From Promethearchaeota archaeon (lineage in GTDB: Archaea; Asgardarchaeota; Lokiarchaeia; Sigynarchaeales; SOKP01): DNA of 64,000 bases. A program made the translations under genes and the position numbers. The stretch lies in contig JAGXNR010000004.1 of NCBI GenBank assembly GCA_019894875.1, positions 1 to 64,000 of the forward strand, in the 5' to 3' direction. The notes under the pieces were generated by a model. The model was not told the origin of the DNA, searched no databases, and saw only the letters and a program-made list of their open reading frames with translations. This document shows, one piece after another, positions 8,572 through 18,294 of this stretch (its first letter is position 1; every line of letters starts with the position of its first letter).

Positions 8572-9771
8572 ATGGAGTATTTTGAAGAATTATTAAAAAA
8601 ACCATCATTATTTCTCGATGAAAGTAAACTGGATATGAATTATGTTCCAGAAAAACTACCACACAGAGATAAAGAATTATCCCTTCTTTCACAGTTATTC
8701 CTAACGCTTATCACGAATCCGAATTCAATTTCAAGAAAAATTTTAATAACAGGAAAAACCGGGATTGGAAAAACAGTTACGGTAAAAATTTTTGGTGAAA
8801 TTCTTAAAGAAGCATCAACCAAAAGAAATATTTGTATCGAATATGTTCATGTTAATTGTCGAAAGGAAAGAACTAGTTATAGAGTTTTAATTAAAATTAT
8901 TCGATTAATAAATAAGAAATTTCCCAAAAGAGGGTATTCTCCTCAAGATTTGTTAGAGAACCTAATCGATTTTCTTAATAAGCATAATATTCACATTCTA
9001 ATTGTTTTAGATGAGTTAAGTTATCTTATTAACAAAGGAGAGGATTTAATTTATTTGTTAACTCGCATTAATGACGATTCGACAAATGTTCAACAAAGAG
9101 TATCAATTATCGGAATTGTACGAGATCTTTCCTGTTTAAATAATTTAGATTATAGTACTATAAGCACCTTACAAAGAAATATCATTAAATTCAGTAATTA
9201 TTCTAAGAAACAGATATTCGATATCCTCAAGTATAGAGCCCATTTAAGTTTAAAAGAAAATGTTATATCTAAAGACTTGATAAAAATGATTGTAGAATCA
9301 ACTTATAGTAATGGTGATATTAGGTATGGGTTAAATATATTATGGAAGGCTGCTAAAATTGCGGAAAGTAGAAATTTAACGTTTATAAATAATGAATGTG
9401 TCAGGCTAGGGAGCCAAGAATTGGTTCCATTTTCAACCTTAGATGTTTTAAAGTATATGCCATCTCAGAAATTAATTTTTTTACTTGCTACTGTCAAAGG
9501 ATTGAAAATTTCTAATATGACAGAAATATCATTTTTAGAAATCAGGAAAAGTTATCAGATTATATGTGAAAATATGGGATTGAATCCTAGGTCGAATTCA
9601 CAACTATGGAATTATCTTCAAGAATTTAAGCGCGAAAGTATAGTTCTAATTAATACTTTAAGTGAAAAAATAAAAGGGAGAAGAAGTTTAATTCAAATCC
9701 CAGAAATAAATTTACCAAAATTAGAAAAAATTATTATAGAGATACTGGAATTAAAAGGAATAAGTATATAG
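8572..9771 (+). CDS. cdc6: Orc1/Cdc6 replication initiator
   Basis: The 399-residue protein is a complete Orc1/Cdc6 AAA+ ATPase. It has Walker A GKTGIGKT at 61-68, Walker B ILIVLDEL with D147 and E148, a sensor 2 motif NGDIRYGL with R251, and a C-terminal winged helix at about 310-399. The conserved HRDKEL at 31-36 precedes the ATPase. Family proteins bind origins and load the MCM helicase. The 255-bp AT-rich gap upstream could hold an origin, but I could not find a clear origin recognition box. A wHTH gene starts 2 bp downstream, indicating one operon. Confidence 0.92.
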   Translation: MEYFEELLKKPSLFLDESKLDMNYVPEKLPHRDKELSLLSQLFLTLITNPNSISRKILITGKTGIGKTVTVKIFGEILKEASTKRNICIEYVHVNCRKERTSYRVLIKIIRLINKKFPKRGYSPQDLLENLIDFLNKHNIHILIVLDELSYLINKGEDLIYLLTRINDDSTNVQQRVSIIGIVRDLSCLNNLDYSTISTLQRNIIKFSNYSKKQIFDILKYRAHLSLKENVISKDLIKMIVESTYSNGDIRYGLNILWKAAKIAESRNLTFINNECVRLGSQELVPFSTLDVLKYMPSQKLIFLLATVKGLKISNMTEISFLEIRKSYQIICENMGLNPRSNSQLWNYLQEFKRESIVLINTLSEKIKGRRSLIQIPEINLPKLEKIIIEILELKGISI

Positions 9772-9773
9772 CT

Positions 9774-10064
9774 ATGATAAAAACTGAAAATAAACATTTA
9801 GTTGAAGATGTATTAGGATCAAAAGCAAGAGTAAAAATATTAAAAGCTCTAGCATTAAAAGGGGAATTAACTATTTCATTAATTATTAAAATAACTAAAT
9901 TAAATTATTCAAATGTTTCAAAACATCTAAATCACCTAAAAGATCTTGATTTAATTCAAGAAAAGAAGTTCGGAAGGATTAAAATATTTAGATATAGAAT
10001 AGAAAATGTAAAAGCGCGGAGTTTTAAAAAATTTATCGATATTTGGGAAGGGGATTTCTATTGA
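9774..10064 (+). CDS. ArsR-like winged-helix regulator
   Basis: This 96-residue protein has an ArsR/MarR-like winged helix: LGSKARVKILKAL (helix 1), a recognition helix around LNYSNVSKHLNHLKDLDLI at about 43-60, and a wing EKKFGRIKIFRYRIE. It starts at ATG 9774, 2 bp after the Orc1/Cdc6 stop, so it is co-transcribed and probably translationally coupled. It has no cysteine-based metal site. Targets are unknown; regulation of the initiator gene or the pilus genes is conjecture. Confidence 0.8.
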   Translation: MIKTENKHLVEDVLGSKARVKILKALALKGELTISLIIKITKLNYSNVSKHLNHLKDLDLIQEKKFGRIKIFRYRIENVKARSFKKFIDIWEGDFY

Positions 10065-10074
10065 TATTATAAAA

Positions 10075-10734
10075 ATGTTTTTAACGTTAAATTCTGCTTT
10101 AGTAGGCATAATCTTCCTTTTCTTTATCTATTTAGATATTAGATTCAGAAAAATACCACATTGGTGTTTTATATTCAGTTTTATTATTGGGGCTGTTTTA
10201 AATTTATTTGAATTCATAATTTTTTTTGAAAAAATTACTATTATTATCTTTTTAAAAATTTTTGTGCTAATCTTTGTTTTTTCCTTATCTTTCATATTAT
10301 TTATTTTGAAAATAATTGGTGGGAGTGATGGTAAACTCTTCATTTTTATTTTTTTTGTACATCCTATTCTGCTTTTAAGTGTAACTGTTATTTTCTCTTT
10401 TTTCCTATTCTTTTCATTATTCTTTGTCATGTTTTTTATAGTTAACCTAATCCTCAATAATATTTTTGGAGATAGCTTTTCATTTATACTCTATTTCAAT
10501 TTAAATTTTAAACTCTCAATTTTTAAAAAAGTTTACCTTAAATCTTTTTATAGGTTCTTTAATTATTCGGATCTATGTAATTATATTGAGAGAAAATACT
10601 ATATAAAATCGTTAAATTTAATATATAATGTTAAAAAAAACAAGTTTCAGATACTATGCCAAATCCGTCCACCTCTAATGATACTTATATTCCTCTCTTA
10701 TTATATCATTTTCTTTTTAAACCAAATCCTTTAA
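10075..10734 (+). CDS. A24-family prepilin peptidase
   Basis: The 219-residue membrane protein carries the two catalytic aspartates of type IV prepilin peptidases: D21 in YLDIRFRKIPHW and D85 in the GGSDGK motif. About six transmembrane segments are visible. It cleaves class III signal peptides of pilins at the inner face of the membrane and acts with TadA-like ATPases. The Flp-type pilin at 23309 and the pilus genes at 12208-16339 are its likely partners. It starts 10 bp after the wHTH gene. The C-terminal part (140-190) has a long hydrophilic insert before the last helix. Confidence 0.85.
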   Translation: MFLTLNSALVGIIFLFFIYLDIRFRKIPHWCFIFSFIIGAVLNLFEFIIFFEKITIIIFLKIFVLIFVFSLSFILFILKIIGGSDGKLFIFIFFVHPILLLSVTVIFSFFLFFSLFFVMFFIVNLILNNIFGDSFSFILYFNLNFKLSIFKKVYLKSFYRFFNYSDLCNYIERKYYIKSLNLIYNVKKNKFQILCQIRPPLMILIFLSYYIIFFLNQIL

Positions 10735-10813
10735 CAAATCACTTCGAATTAATTTTAAATTTAATGATTTTTACTAGAATTATGACTTTTAATTATTATG
10801 GGAAAATATAATT

Positions 10814-11206
10814 ATGGAAATTGAAAAAACAAGAGAAACTTCGTGGAGAATTCAGTTAAAAAATAGAAATGAAAATATTGAGATAACCTCTGTTGAGATT
10901 AGTGGTGAAGTTCGGATTATCAAACTTGCACTTCTGAAAAATGAAAAAAAAATTAAAGTTGAAATGAATAAAGAAGAATTTTTTAATTTTCTGTCTTTAA
11001 TATCTGCGTTCAAAGATGTGGTGATAGGAGAGGACATAATAAGCTTTGAAGAGGAACCATCTTTAATGGAAAATGAACCTCAAAAGGTAGAGGATATTTC
11101 TGATATAAACAACGCGATATATCCTATTAAACCTGAATCCTTAGAGAATAATTCTAAAGAAGCGGATAAAGATGAATTAAATCCCGAAGAATGGGATCCT
11201 TGGTAA
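10814..11206 (+). CDS. Small unknown protein with acidic tail ending in EEWDPW
   Basis: I do not recognise this 130-residue protein. Residues 1-80 alternate strands (RIQLKNRNENIEI, VRIIKLALLK, KIKVEMNKEEF) and could form a small beta domain. Residues 80-130 are acidic and probably disordered, ending in the aromatic motif EEWDPW. A short conserved C-terminal peptide after a disordered linker often serves as a docking motif. It starts at ATG 10814, 79 bp after the prepilin peptidase, in the same orientation. Confidence 0.55.
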   Translation: MEIEKTRETSWRIQLKNRNENIEITSVEISGEVRIIKLALLKNEKKIKVEMNKEEFFNFLSLISAFKDVVIGEDIISFEEEPSLMENEPQKVEDISDINNAIYPIKPESLENNSKEADKDELNPEEWDPW

Positions 11207-11212
11207 TATGCT

Positions 11213-11704
11213 TTAATTGCTTTTTATATCAATTCTAAATTCACAGTTTTCTAGACTTAAATCTTCTAGGGAACATTGAGTTTCAATTACATTTACTCTA
11301 TACAATGCAAATTCTCCAAATCCTGCTAATAATCCAGTGATAAAATAACAAAAATATTTTGATTTGTTTTCTAATTCTGATGAGATGTTATGATGTAGAT
11401 CGATAACTATTGAATCCTCGGATATAATTTTGGGATTAAACCGCCCCCATCCGTGGTTACTTAAAATATTGGTGAATTGATTTACTAAATCATCTAAAGA
11501 TTTTGGTTTTAAATTTTCTTCCCAAGTTTGTATCAACTTCCAACCAGCTTTTTTACCTAACCATACTAATAATGATTTTACACCTTCTCCGTAAATAGAA
11601 GCTAAAATATCTATTACTTGAGGTGGGAAAAAAGCAAAACGATCATTAAATAGCTGATATTTCCCTTTACTAAATTTTAAACCTTTTAATTTTAAATTTT
11701 TCAT
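11213..11704 (-). CDS. V4R domain protein
   Basis: This 163-residue protein looks like a single V4R (4-vinyl reductase) domain, a small-molecule-binding fold related to the heme-NO-binding superfamily. Signature elements are FFPPQVIDIL, GWGRFNPKII near 85, the FITGLLAGFGEF segment near 123 and VIETQCSLEDLSLENCEF with two cysteines near the end. V4R domains occur in sensors and in bacteriochlorophyll reductase helpers and often bind metal or ligands through the cysteines. The ligand here is unknown. It is convergent with the acidic-tail gene, 6 bp away. Confidence 0.72.
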   Translation of the reverse strand: MKNLKLKGLKFSKGKYQLFNDRFAFFPPQVIDILASIYGEGVKSLLVWLGKKAGWKLIQTWEENLKPKSLDDLVNQFTNILSNHGWGRFNPKIISEDSIVIDLHHNISSELENKSKYFCYFITGLLAGFGEFALYRVNVIETQCSLEDLSLENCEFRIDIKSN

Positions 11705-11879
11705 AATTATTATCAGCTTTTTTTCTTATATAATATTTTCTAACATAAATTGGTTCTGATTGATTAAAATGGGATATAGTTTCTTATTACAGGCTTTATT
11801 AAGAAGAATACTCAAGGTTATATCTCTTAATTAAACAAGATGTTGACTTTAAATAATTATATACAAATTTTTTTAGTGA

Positions 11880-12179
11880 ATGTTTGAGTTAAATGTTCTA
11901 CTATTAGAAATTTCGATAATTTTGGGTATTAATATTTTAATTTTTATATTCTCCCTTATTTCAACTGATATCCTCGTGACTTCATTGTCCTTTCTAATAT
12001 TTTTAATTTTATTAATTCCTTTTTATATTTTATTAGAAAAATTAGAATTAATTGTATTTATAAATAGTTTAGAAAGTTCTCCATTTTACAAACTTATTTT
12101 TTTTTATTCCTGGTTATTAAATATTTTTATTGGAATAATTTTGTTTGTCGAATTGATATATCTTTTTATTTATTGTTAA
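11880..12179 (+). CDS. Small integral membrane protein
   Basis: The 99 residues from ATG 11880 are almost all hydrophobic and form about three transmembrane helices (6-28, 32-56, 70-98). No family is recognised. It lies between the V4R gene and the convergent TadC-like gene. Its composition matches a small membrane subunit, but a link to the pilus is only positional. Confidence 0.5.
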   Translation: MFELNVLLLEISIILGINILIFIFSLISTDILVTSLSFLIFLILLIPFYILLEKLELIVFINSLESSPFYKLIFFYSWLLNIFIGIILFVELIYLFIYC

Positions 12180-12207
12180 TAGATGGATGTCGGTCAGTAT
12201 TAATTTT

Positions 12208-13731
12208 TTATAAGATATTAGAAATATTAAAAAAAGAAATTAAAAAGGTTAGGATGAATATAATATTTGATACCAAGATTACAGGTAACTTTCTAACGAA
12301 ATATATGATTTTTAAGAAGTAGTTTGAAGTAATTGAGATACTTGATAATAATACAATAAGTATGATGACTATACTGAAGATGTTAATTGGACCTTCAAAA
12401 AACAACAGAAATTCACTCCCAACTAAGTTAATACTTCTAACTATATTGTTAAAAAAAGGGAATAATCCAGAAATACTTCCTGTAATGATTGGGAGGAGAA
12501 AAATAAAGAAAAGAATTTTGAACTTCTCACCCTTCATGATGACTTCTAGTTTTCTTTCAAGCTTTTGATGCTTATGTATTATAGTTAAGATTTCTAATAT
12601 TTTATCAGAGGTATAATAAGCACTTCTTTCAGTGTATTTTTTTATCGCATCTATAATTATTACATAACGTAAAGATTTCAATTCTGATTTTAAAACTTCT
12701 AATATTTCACTAAATGAATAAGAGAAATTTAGCAAATAAGAAATTTGGATCTTTAGAGGTTTTTTTAAGATTGTTATTAATTTTTTATTTTGGTTATAAG
12801 ATTTAAGAAGCGCCATTTCAGGAGATATATTAGTTCTTAAAAAGCTTGCAAATCCCCTTAGAAATAGGAGAAATTCTTCATATTTTTTTCTTTCTTGACT
12901 TGAGAAGTCATTTATTAATCCTATCAAATAACCTTGGTTTTTTATAAATTTCTTGAATAACAGATTGAGAAATATTAAAAAAAAGGGGATGAAAAGAATT
13001 AAGAATATGATATTAATTAATTGAAATAAAATGAGAAAACATATGCCTATTGGAAAGAATAATCCAATAAAAAATAGAATGCTAATTTTTGATTGTACTT
13101 GCCTAAGATAAATTTTAAACTGAGTTTCTAACGTGTTCTCATTACCACTGTCGTAATCATTATAATTAAAGTTATTGATTAATAAGCTTTTAACATAATT
13201 ATCAAAATCGTTTGAGGGGGTTTTTAATTCAAATAATTCCTTTTCGGGGTTTTCTCCTTCGTGTACTCTCCTGAAAATTGATTTAAAATAGTTTGAAATC
13301 GGAATATTATATGCTTTAACTAATTCTATGAAGCTAAGACAATTATCAGATTTTTCTTTACTCGTTTTTTGAATTAATGAAAAATCGATTTTAATAATGT
13401 ATAGAACTGAATTTAACAGTGATTCCTTTTTTGTTATATCTCTATACAGAATTGAATTAAACTTATATGATGAGACCATTGAAAGGGTTACTGAATAAAG
13501 TATAATGATTAAAAAATTGAGAGAAGTAAAGAGTATTGAAATAGTTATAGAAATAAATAATGAAAATAAAAAGACTACAAAACTTGCTTTATTGACATCA
13601 GCTTCATTAGAATTATATAAAGTTTTATATAAATCACGATGTCTCTCATCTAATTCCTTAAATCTAAGCTTTGGAATTTTCAAACTATGAAACTTAGAGC
13701 AAATTTCAACATACTTTTTAAAATTTTTCAT
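12208..13731 (-). CDS. TadC/GspF-like pilus assembly membrane protein
   Basis: The 507-residue protein fits the archaeal TadC/FlaJ-like platform proteins. It has two type II secretion F-like cytoplasmic helical bundles (about 110-200 and 285-400) separated by paired transmembrane helices near 50-90, 215-262 and 408-505. The F-domain pattern (FLRTNISPEMALLKS near 300) is visible. It lies 12 bp downstream of a pilin-like gene and 451 bp downstream of the TadA-like ATPase gene on the same strand, so it would be the membrane platform for that motor. Confidence 0.8.
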   Translation of the reverse strand: MKNFKKYVEICSKFHSLKIPKLRFKELDERHRDLYKTLYNSNEADVNKASFVVFLFSLFISITISILFTSLNFLIIILYSVTLSMVSSYKFNSILYRDITKKESLLNSVLYIIKIDFSLIQKTSKEKSDNCLSFIELVKAYNIPISNYFKSIFRRVHEGENPEKELFELKTPSNDFDNYVKSLLINNFNYNDYDSGNENTLETQFKIYLRQVQSKISILFFIGLFFPIGICFLILFQLINIIFLILFIPFFLIFLNLLFKKFIKNQGYLIGLINDFSSQERKKYEEFLLFLRGFASFLRTNISPEMALLKSYNQNKKLITILKKPLKIQISYLLNFSYSFSEILEVLKSELKSLRYVIIIDAIKKYTERSAYYTSDKILEILTIIHKHQKLERKLEVIMKGEKFKILFFIFLLPIITGSISGLFPFFNNIVRSINLVGSEFLLFFEGPINIFSIVIILIVLLSSISITSNYFLKIIYFVRKLPVILVSNIIFILTFLISFFNISNIL

Positions 13732-13743
13732 AGAATCTACATT

Positions 13744-14166
13744 TTAGTATAAATTTATAAAATTGACAATAATTTTAGATAATGGATAAGAAACATTCAA
13801 GAGATATGTCTGGGGAGGAAGATTATGAAAGTAAGAATTATGAAAGCTTGTGTTATAGGAGGATGTCTTACTATATATAATGCCTCCAATAAGAAATTCG
13901 CTTATAATATAAGCATCAAAAAATGTCAAGTTAAGATTACTAGGATATCGTATATCTTGTAGATATGATTCTTCTGGGTTTCGAATAACATAAAGAACGG
14001 CCTCGCTAATCTCATCAAGGAACGCTATATAAGTATCTAATTCGTTCTTTTCTATTTCATTATATTCAGTTAATTCGTTAAGAAATGGAATTAAGATCGC
14101 AGAGAAAACCGTGAGTAAGAAAATGCTAAACCCTAGAAGTAAACTCTTTTCTAAAAGATTTGTCAT
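13744..14166 (-). CDS. Pilin-like membrane protein
   Basis: This 140-residue protein has an N-terminal hydrophobic helix (LLLGFSIFLLTVFSAILIPFL, within 8-28) followed by an amphipathic coil and a strand-rich C-terminal half with several N-x-S/T sequons. That is the layout of a minor pilin or pseudopilin, although the helix begins almost at residue 5 and no class III cleavage site is clear. It is sandwiched between the TadA-like and TadC-like genes with 12-16 bp gaps, which supports a structural role in the same machine. Confidence 0.55.
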   Translation of the reverse strand: MTNLLEKSLLLGFSIFLLTVFSAILIPFLNELTEYNEIEKNELDTYIAFLDEISEAVLYVIRNPEESYLQDIRYPSNLNLTFFDAYIISEFLIGGIIYSKTSSYNTSFHNSYFHNLPPQTYLLNVSYPLSKIIVNFINLY

Positions 14167-14182
14167 AAGAAGGATTTCATAT

Positions 14183-16339
14183 TTAAAGATTTAAATCCCT
14201 CTTTTTTTTCCAATCAACCCAAAATTGATAAAGAGAATCAACAGAGATGAATGAATGGTAAGAGATTCTATGGAACAAGTCTATTAATTCATACTTATCT
14301 AATGAATTTATTTTTGATATGAATTCAAAAATTTCCTTGTAAATCTTTATAGTAGATGTGAATTTTTCCTTGGATAAATCTTCATTTTTCCTTAATTCAT
14401 TTATTGTTTTTGTTTCGTAAAGAGGTTTTGATAATTCCCAGGTCTTTGAAAATGGGTCATAATTAAAAATTGAATCACAGTATTTATCACTTTCAATATG
14501 ATCTTTATTAACTTCAGAAATAGAAAGAATACGCCTTTTGTTTTGTTCCTTTTTCATCAAAATTATAAGGTCAAGATCATTTAAACAAGATTCATTTATA
14601 TCAAAGTGATAAAGAAAACGATTCATTAAAGAGTCTATATTACACCCATGAATTGTCTGAAAGCCCTTTAATCCAGCAGCTAGACAATGAAACATAGCTT
14701 CTGATTCTTCCTTTGTTAGGATCTCTCCTAAATAAATTATATCCGGTGTTCTATGTAATAGTGTTTTAATTATATTACTCTTTGAATATTTTTGAGTTAA
14801 ATGATCTTCTAATGAATCTACTTGGTATTTTAATTGATGCTTACCAAAATCAAACTGTTTTAATGATTCTGTTACATTTTCAACGTAAATTTTCCGAAAT
14901 TCTTTAGGGGTTAATAGATCTAATGTATTAATTAATGTTGTTTTACCTGTATCTGTTTCCCCAGTAATTGTTATGTTTGTTTTCCTTAAAACATTAAAGT
15001 ATAAAAATGCTGCCATTAATGAGTCTAACGTTCTATTTTTCAAAAGATCTTGAATTGTGAAAATATTTCTATTTAATTTACGAATATCTAACGCGAAATT
15101 ATGTAATTGGATAGGATCAACATCGATTGCAAATCTACAATAGAAATAGTCGTTTTTTATTACCAATTTTATACTCGGGTTCATATAATCAAGCCTTTTA
15201 CCACTATACAATCTAGCTAATGTTTTTAAACGTTCAATCTCAATTGAAGTAAATTTTATTTTAGTACGACATCGCCCATATTTTTGATGATTTATATAAA
15301 TATTATCGTAGGGGGAATCCAAAAATATTTCTTCTACAAGATCATCTACTAATAATGGGAATATTTTATCTAAGTGTAACTTTTTTAAAGCTGCTATTAA
15401 TCCAATCCTTTTAATTTCAAGCTCGGGGAGATTGTATTTTGATTTCAATAATTCTATAGATCCGTCCTTATAGATATTTATTAGTGTTTCTAAAGGAATT
15501 ACTCTATCAAATTCAGCATCTTCTATGTTTACCTTGATTTCTTTTATGATTTTCTCGAGGTAATCTTTTTCGTTATCTTCCTCAAAAAATATTTTAATAG
15601 TATAAAATTTCTCATTTTCAAATAAGCGTTGATATATATTAACTTGAAAAGTGTTATAATTTCCTATATTATATGTTTTTACTAATAGTTCACTTTCCCT
15701 TGAATCGTGTTCTTGGAATTCATGAATATTATTATCAATATATATGTTTTTAGAAAATATGTGTTCATAAAAGTTGACTTCTTTATTACGATAATTCTTA
15801 AAATATTGAATTACTCTTAAGTTATTAAAAATTTCTAAAATGTATTTTAATAACTTTTCAATATAAATCAAGCAATTTCTACATATAGAATTATTTAACT
15901 TTATTTTTTTAGAATATGAATCTAATTCTGAGATTACCTTGTATACATAGAGAGGATTAATATAGTCAGATTCTTTTAATCTTTGTAATTCAGTAAATTT
16001 AGGAGAGAATTCACATTTAAATTCCTCAAAACGACATTTATTTGTTCTCACATTTACTAACTTTTGAACCATCTTATTGATTTTCTTAATTTTTCTAAAA
16101 TATTCCAAAAGGATTTCAATCTGATGAGATTCAATTAAAAAATCATTCCATGAAATTGAACTAACATTAGCATTTTTATGAAGAAATAAATTATAACAAA
16201 AACAATTTAAGCATCCCTTATCCGCGCTAATGTTTTCTTTTCTTGAAATACATTTATTACAATCAATAAATAGAATTAACTCTCTTTTTCCCGCTAAATT
16301 TTCTTTTTCTTTTATGTAACTAACATTCTTTAAAATCAT
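14183..16339 (-). CDS. tadA: TadA/VirB11-like secretion ATPase with cysteine-rich N-terminus
   Basis: The 718-residue protein has a C-terminal type II/IV secretion ATPase. Walker A is GETDTGKTT at 460-468, an Asp box-like segment follows near 485-500, Walker B is PDIIYLGEI at 532-540, and a His box AAGLKGFQTIHG lies near 548-559. Such ATPases power pilus extension. The first 300 residues are unusual: cysteines at 27, 30, 43, 46, 48, 102, 109, 153 and 156 suggest a zinc or iron-sulfur site. It heads an operon with the pilin-like and TadC-like genes. Confidence 0.87.
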   Translation of the reverse strand: MILKNVSYIKEKENLAGKRELILFIDCNKCISRKENISADKGCLNCFCYNLFLHKNANVSSISWNDFLIESHQIEILLEYFRKIKKINKMVQKLVNVRTNKCRFEEFKCEFSPKFTELQRLKESDYINPLYVYKVISELDSYSKKIKLNNSICRNCLIYIEKLLKYILEIFNNLRVIQYFKNYRNKEVNFYEHIFSKNIYIDNNIHEFQEHDSRESELLVKTYNIGNYNTFQVNIYQRLFENEKFYTIKIFFEEDNEKDYLEKIIKEIKVNIEDAEFDRVIPLETLINIYKDGSIELLKSKYNLPELEIKRIGLIAALKKLHLDKIFPLLVDDLVEEIFLDSPYDNIYINHQKYGRCRTKIKFTSIEIERLKTLARLYSGKRLDYMNPSIKLVIKNDYFYCRFAIDVDPIQLHNFALDIRKLNRNIFTIQDLLKNRTLDSLMAAFLYFNVLRKTNITITGETDTGKTTLINTLDLLTPKEFRKIYVENVTESLKQFDFGKHQLKYQVDSLEDHLTQKYSKSNIIKTLLHRTPDIIYLGEILTKEESEAMFHCLAAGLKGFQTIHGCNIDSLMNRFLYHFDINESCLNDLDLIILMKKEQNKRRILSISEVNKDHIESDKYCDSIFNYDPFSKTWELSKPLYETKTINELRKNEDLSKEKFTSTIKIYKEIFEFISKINSLDKYELIDLFHRISYHSFISVDSLYQFWVDWKKKRDLNL

Positions 16340-16469
16340 TTAAACAATTTTTTAAAAAAAAAAATTTAAATAACCCTATTTTTTTCATAAGAGAAAATCA
16401 GCAGATTTAAGTAAGAATGAAAAAATTTATTTATTTTGAAAAATTCAATTCCAAAAGTTAGTGGTTATT

Positions 16470-17489
16470 ATGGGTCATCGCAAAAAACACGCACCAAGGC
16501 ATGGATCATTAGCATTCCTCCCAAAAAAAAGAGCAGCGTCTATTAAAGGCCGAGTAAGGCACTGGGAAGACAATTTAGATAAGATAAATTTCCTTGGTTT
16601 CGCTGGGTTTAAAGCAGGAATGTCTCATGTACTTTATATTGAAGACCAACCAAACAGTCCGTACTATGGAAAAGAATTAATGAAACCTGTTACCGTAGTT
16701 GAAGTTCCCCCATTAGTGCTTATTGGGGTTAGGGTTTATAAAGAAGATGATTATGGCAAGTATATTATAGGAGAAATAATTACGAATGAATTTAATAATT
16801 TTATAGTTCGAAAAGTGAGTGTACCAAATATTGAAAACTATGATATTACACAATTAAAAAACAAAATTCTAAAAGAATTAGATGAAACATGTGAAATTAG
16901 AGGAATATTTCAAACTCAACCACATTTAACATCGCTACCTAGAAAAAAGCCAGATATACTCGAAATTAAAGTGAATTCTTCGAATAAGCCAAAAGATGAA
17001 TTCAACTTCGCTCTAGAAAATTTGGGTAAAGAAATTAGAGCTAGAGGCATATTAAATGAAGGTGAACTAATAGACACGATTGCTGTAACCAAAGGTAAGG
17101 GATTTCAAGGTCCTGTTAAGAGATATGGAATTAAAATATTAACTAGAAAAAATAGTAAAATAAAGAGGACGGTTGCGTGCATTGGCCCTTGGCATCCTGC
17201 CAGAGTTCTTTATACTGTTCCACGGGCGGGACAAATGGGATTTCATCAAAGAACGGAATATCATAAAAGAATTATGTTAATCGGTGAAAACGAGGAAGAA
17301 ATCAACCCAAAAGGTGGATATATAAGATACGGAAAGATTAAAGGAGACTATTTATTAATTCTTGGTTCAATCCCTGGACCCAAAAAACGATTAATAAGGA
17401 TAAGAAAAACAATAAGACCGATAAAATCATTTGTAGTTAAAACCCCAGAAATTACATTTATTAGTCGAGAAAGTCATCAAAGAAAATAA
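16470..17489 (+). CDS. rpl3: Ribosomal protein uL3
   Basis: From ATG 16470 the product is 339 residues and starts MGHRKKHAPRHGSLAFLP, the typical archaeal uL3 N-terminus; a GTG at 16461 is less likely. The conserved uL3 core is present (GFAGFKAGMSH, TKGKGFQGPVKRYG, KRTVACIGPWHP and AGQMGFHQRTEYHKR). uL3 binds 23S rRNA near the peptidyl transferase centre. It is first in uL3-uL4-uL23, spaced 15 and 1 bp. The length is normal for archaea. Confidence 0.97.
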   Translation: MGHRKKHAPRHGSLAFLPKKRAASIKGRVRHWEDNLDKINFLGFAGFKAGMSHVLYIEDQPNSPYYGKELMKPVTVVEVPPLVLIGVRVYKEDDYGKYIIGEIITNEFNNFIVRKVSVPNIENYDITQLKNKILKELDETCEIRGIFQTQPHLTSLPRKKPDILEIKVNSSNKPKDEFNFALENLGKEIRARGILNEGELIDTIAVTKGKGFQGPVKRYGIKILTRKNSKIKRTVACIGPWHPARVLYTVPRAGQMGFHQRTEYHKRIMLIGENEEEINPKGGYIRYGKIKGDYLLILGSIPGPKKRLIRIRKTIRPIKSFVVKTPEITFISRESHQRK

Positions 17490-17504
17490 ATTTAGTGTGT
17501 TCTT

Positions 17505-18293
17505 ATGGAAAAAATTAATGTTTATGATTTAGATGGGAAGAAAAAAGGATTAATTGATAAACCTGAAATATTTAGTGTAAAACCTAGAAAGGATCTTATT
17601 CAGATGGCTAATAATGTATCTCAAAGTAAAAACAAGCAAGCTCAAGGAAGAGACCGAGAAGCGGGATTAAAAAATATTTCAGAAGGCTGGGGTACCGGTT
17701 ATGGGATGTCTCGAGCTCCTCGAAGGAAGGGATCTGGTTTTCCTACTTCGAGACACGTTGGGAGAGTTCCTTTTGCGAAAGGTGGTCGGCGTACACATCC
17801 GATTAAATCTGAAAGAGTTGGTAAAAAAAAAATTAACAAGAAAACAAATAAAACCGCAATTATTTCAGCAATTTCTGCTTCTGGTGATAAAATATGGGTA
17901 AAGAAACGAGGGCATAATATCGATAACATTCCTGAATTACCCTTAGTTGTTGATGATAAAATTCAGACAATTAAAAAAACAGAGATGATTTATGACGCTT
18001 TATGCAATTTAGGATTAAAAGATGAGTTGTTCAAAATAAGAAAGAGCAGAAAAATAAGAAGCGGAAAAGGTAAGGGTAGGGGTCGTAAATATAAATTTAA
18101 AAAAGGAATATTAATCATAATAAAAGATGATTTTGGGATTGTTGGAGCCTCAAGAAACATTCCTGGAACAGATATTGTTAAGCTAGATAATCTCTCCATT
18201 AAAAGTTTAGCACCCGGGGGTGTTTCAGGGAGATTAGTTTTATGGACACAATCAGCTTTTAGTGAATTAAATAACTACGAGGTGCCAATTTAA
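17505..18293 (+). CDS. rpl4: Ribosomal protein uL4
   Basis: The 262-residue protein is archaeal uL4. It begins [15 protein letters not shown], carries the extended tunnel loop ([19 protein letters not shown] near 60-78 and [10 protein letters not shown] near 90) and ends with the [22 protein letters not shown] segment. uL4 lines the peptide exit tunnel. It is second in the block, 15 bp after uL3 and 1 bp before uL23. Confidence 0.97.
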   Translation: MEKINVYDLDGKKKGLIDKPEIFSVKPRKDLIQMANNVSQSKNKQAQGRDREAGLKNISEGWGTGYGMSRAPRRKGSGFPTSRHVGRVPFAKGGRRTHPIKSERVGKKKINKKTNKTAIISAISASGDKIWVKKRGHNIDNIPELPLVVDDKIQTIKKTEMIYDALCNLGLKDELFKIRKSRKIRSGKGKGRGRKYKFKKGILIIIKDDFGIVGASRNIPGTDIVKLDNLSIKSLAPGGVSGRLVLWTQSAFSELNNYEVPI

Positions 18294-18294
18294 T

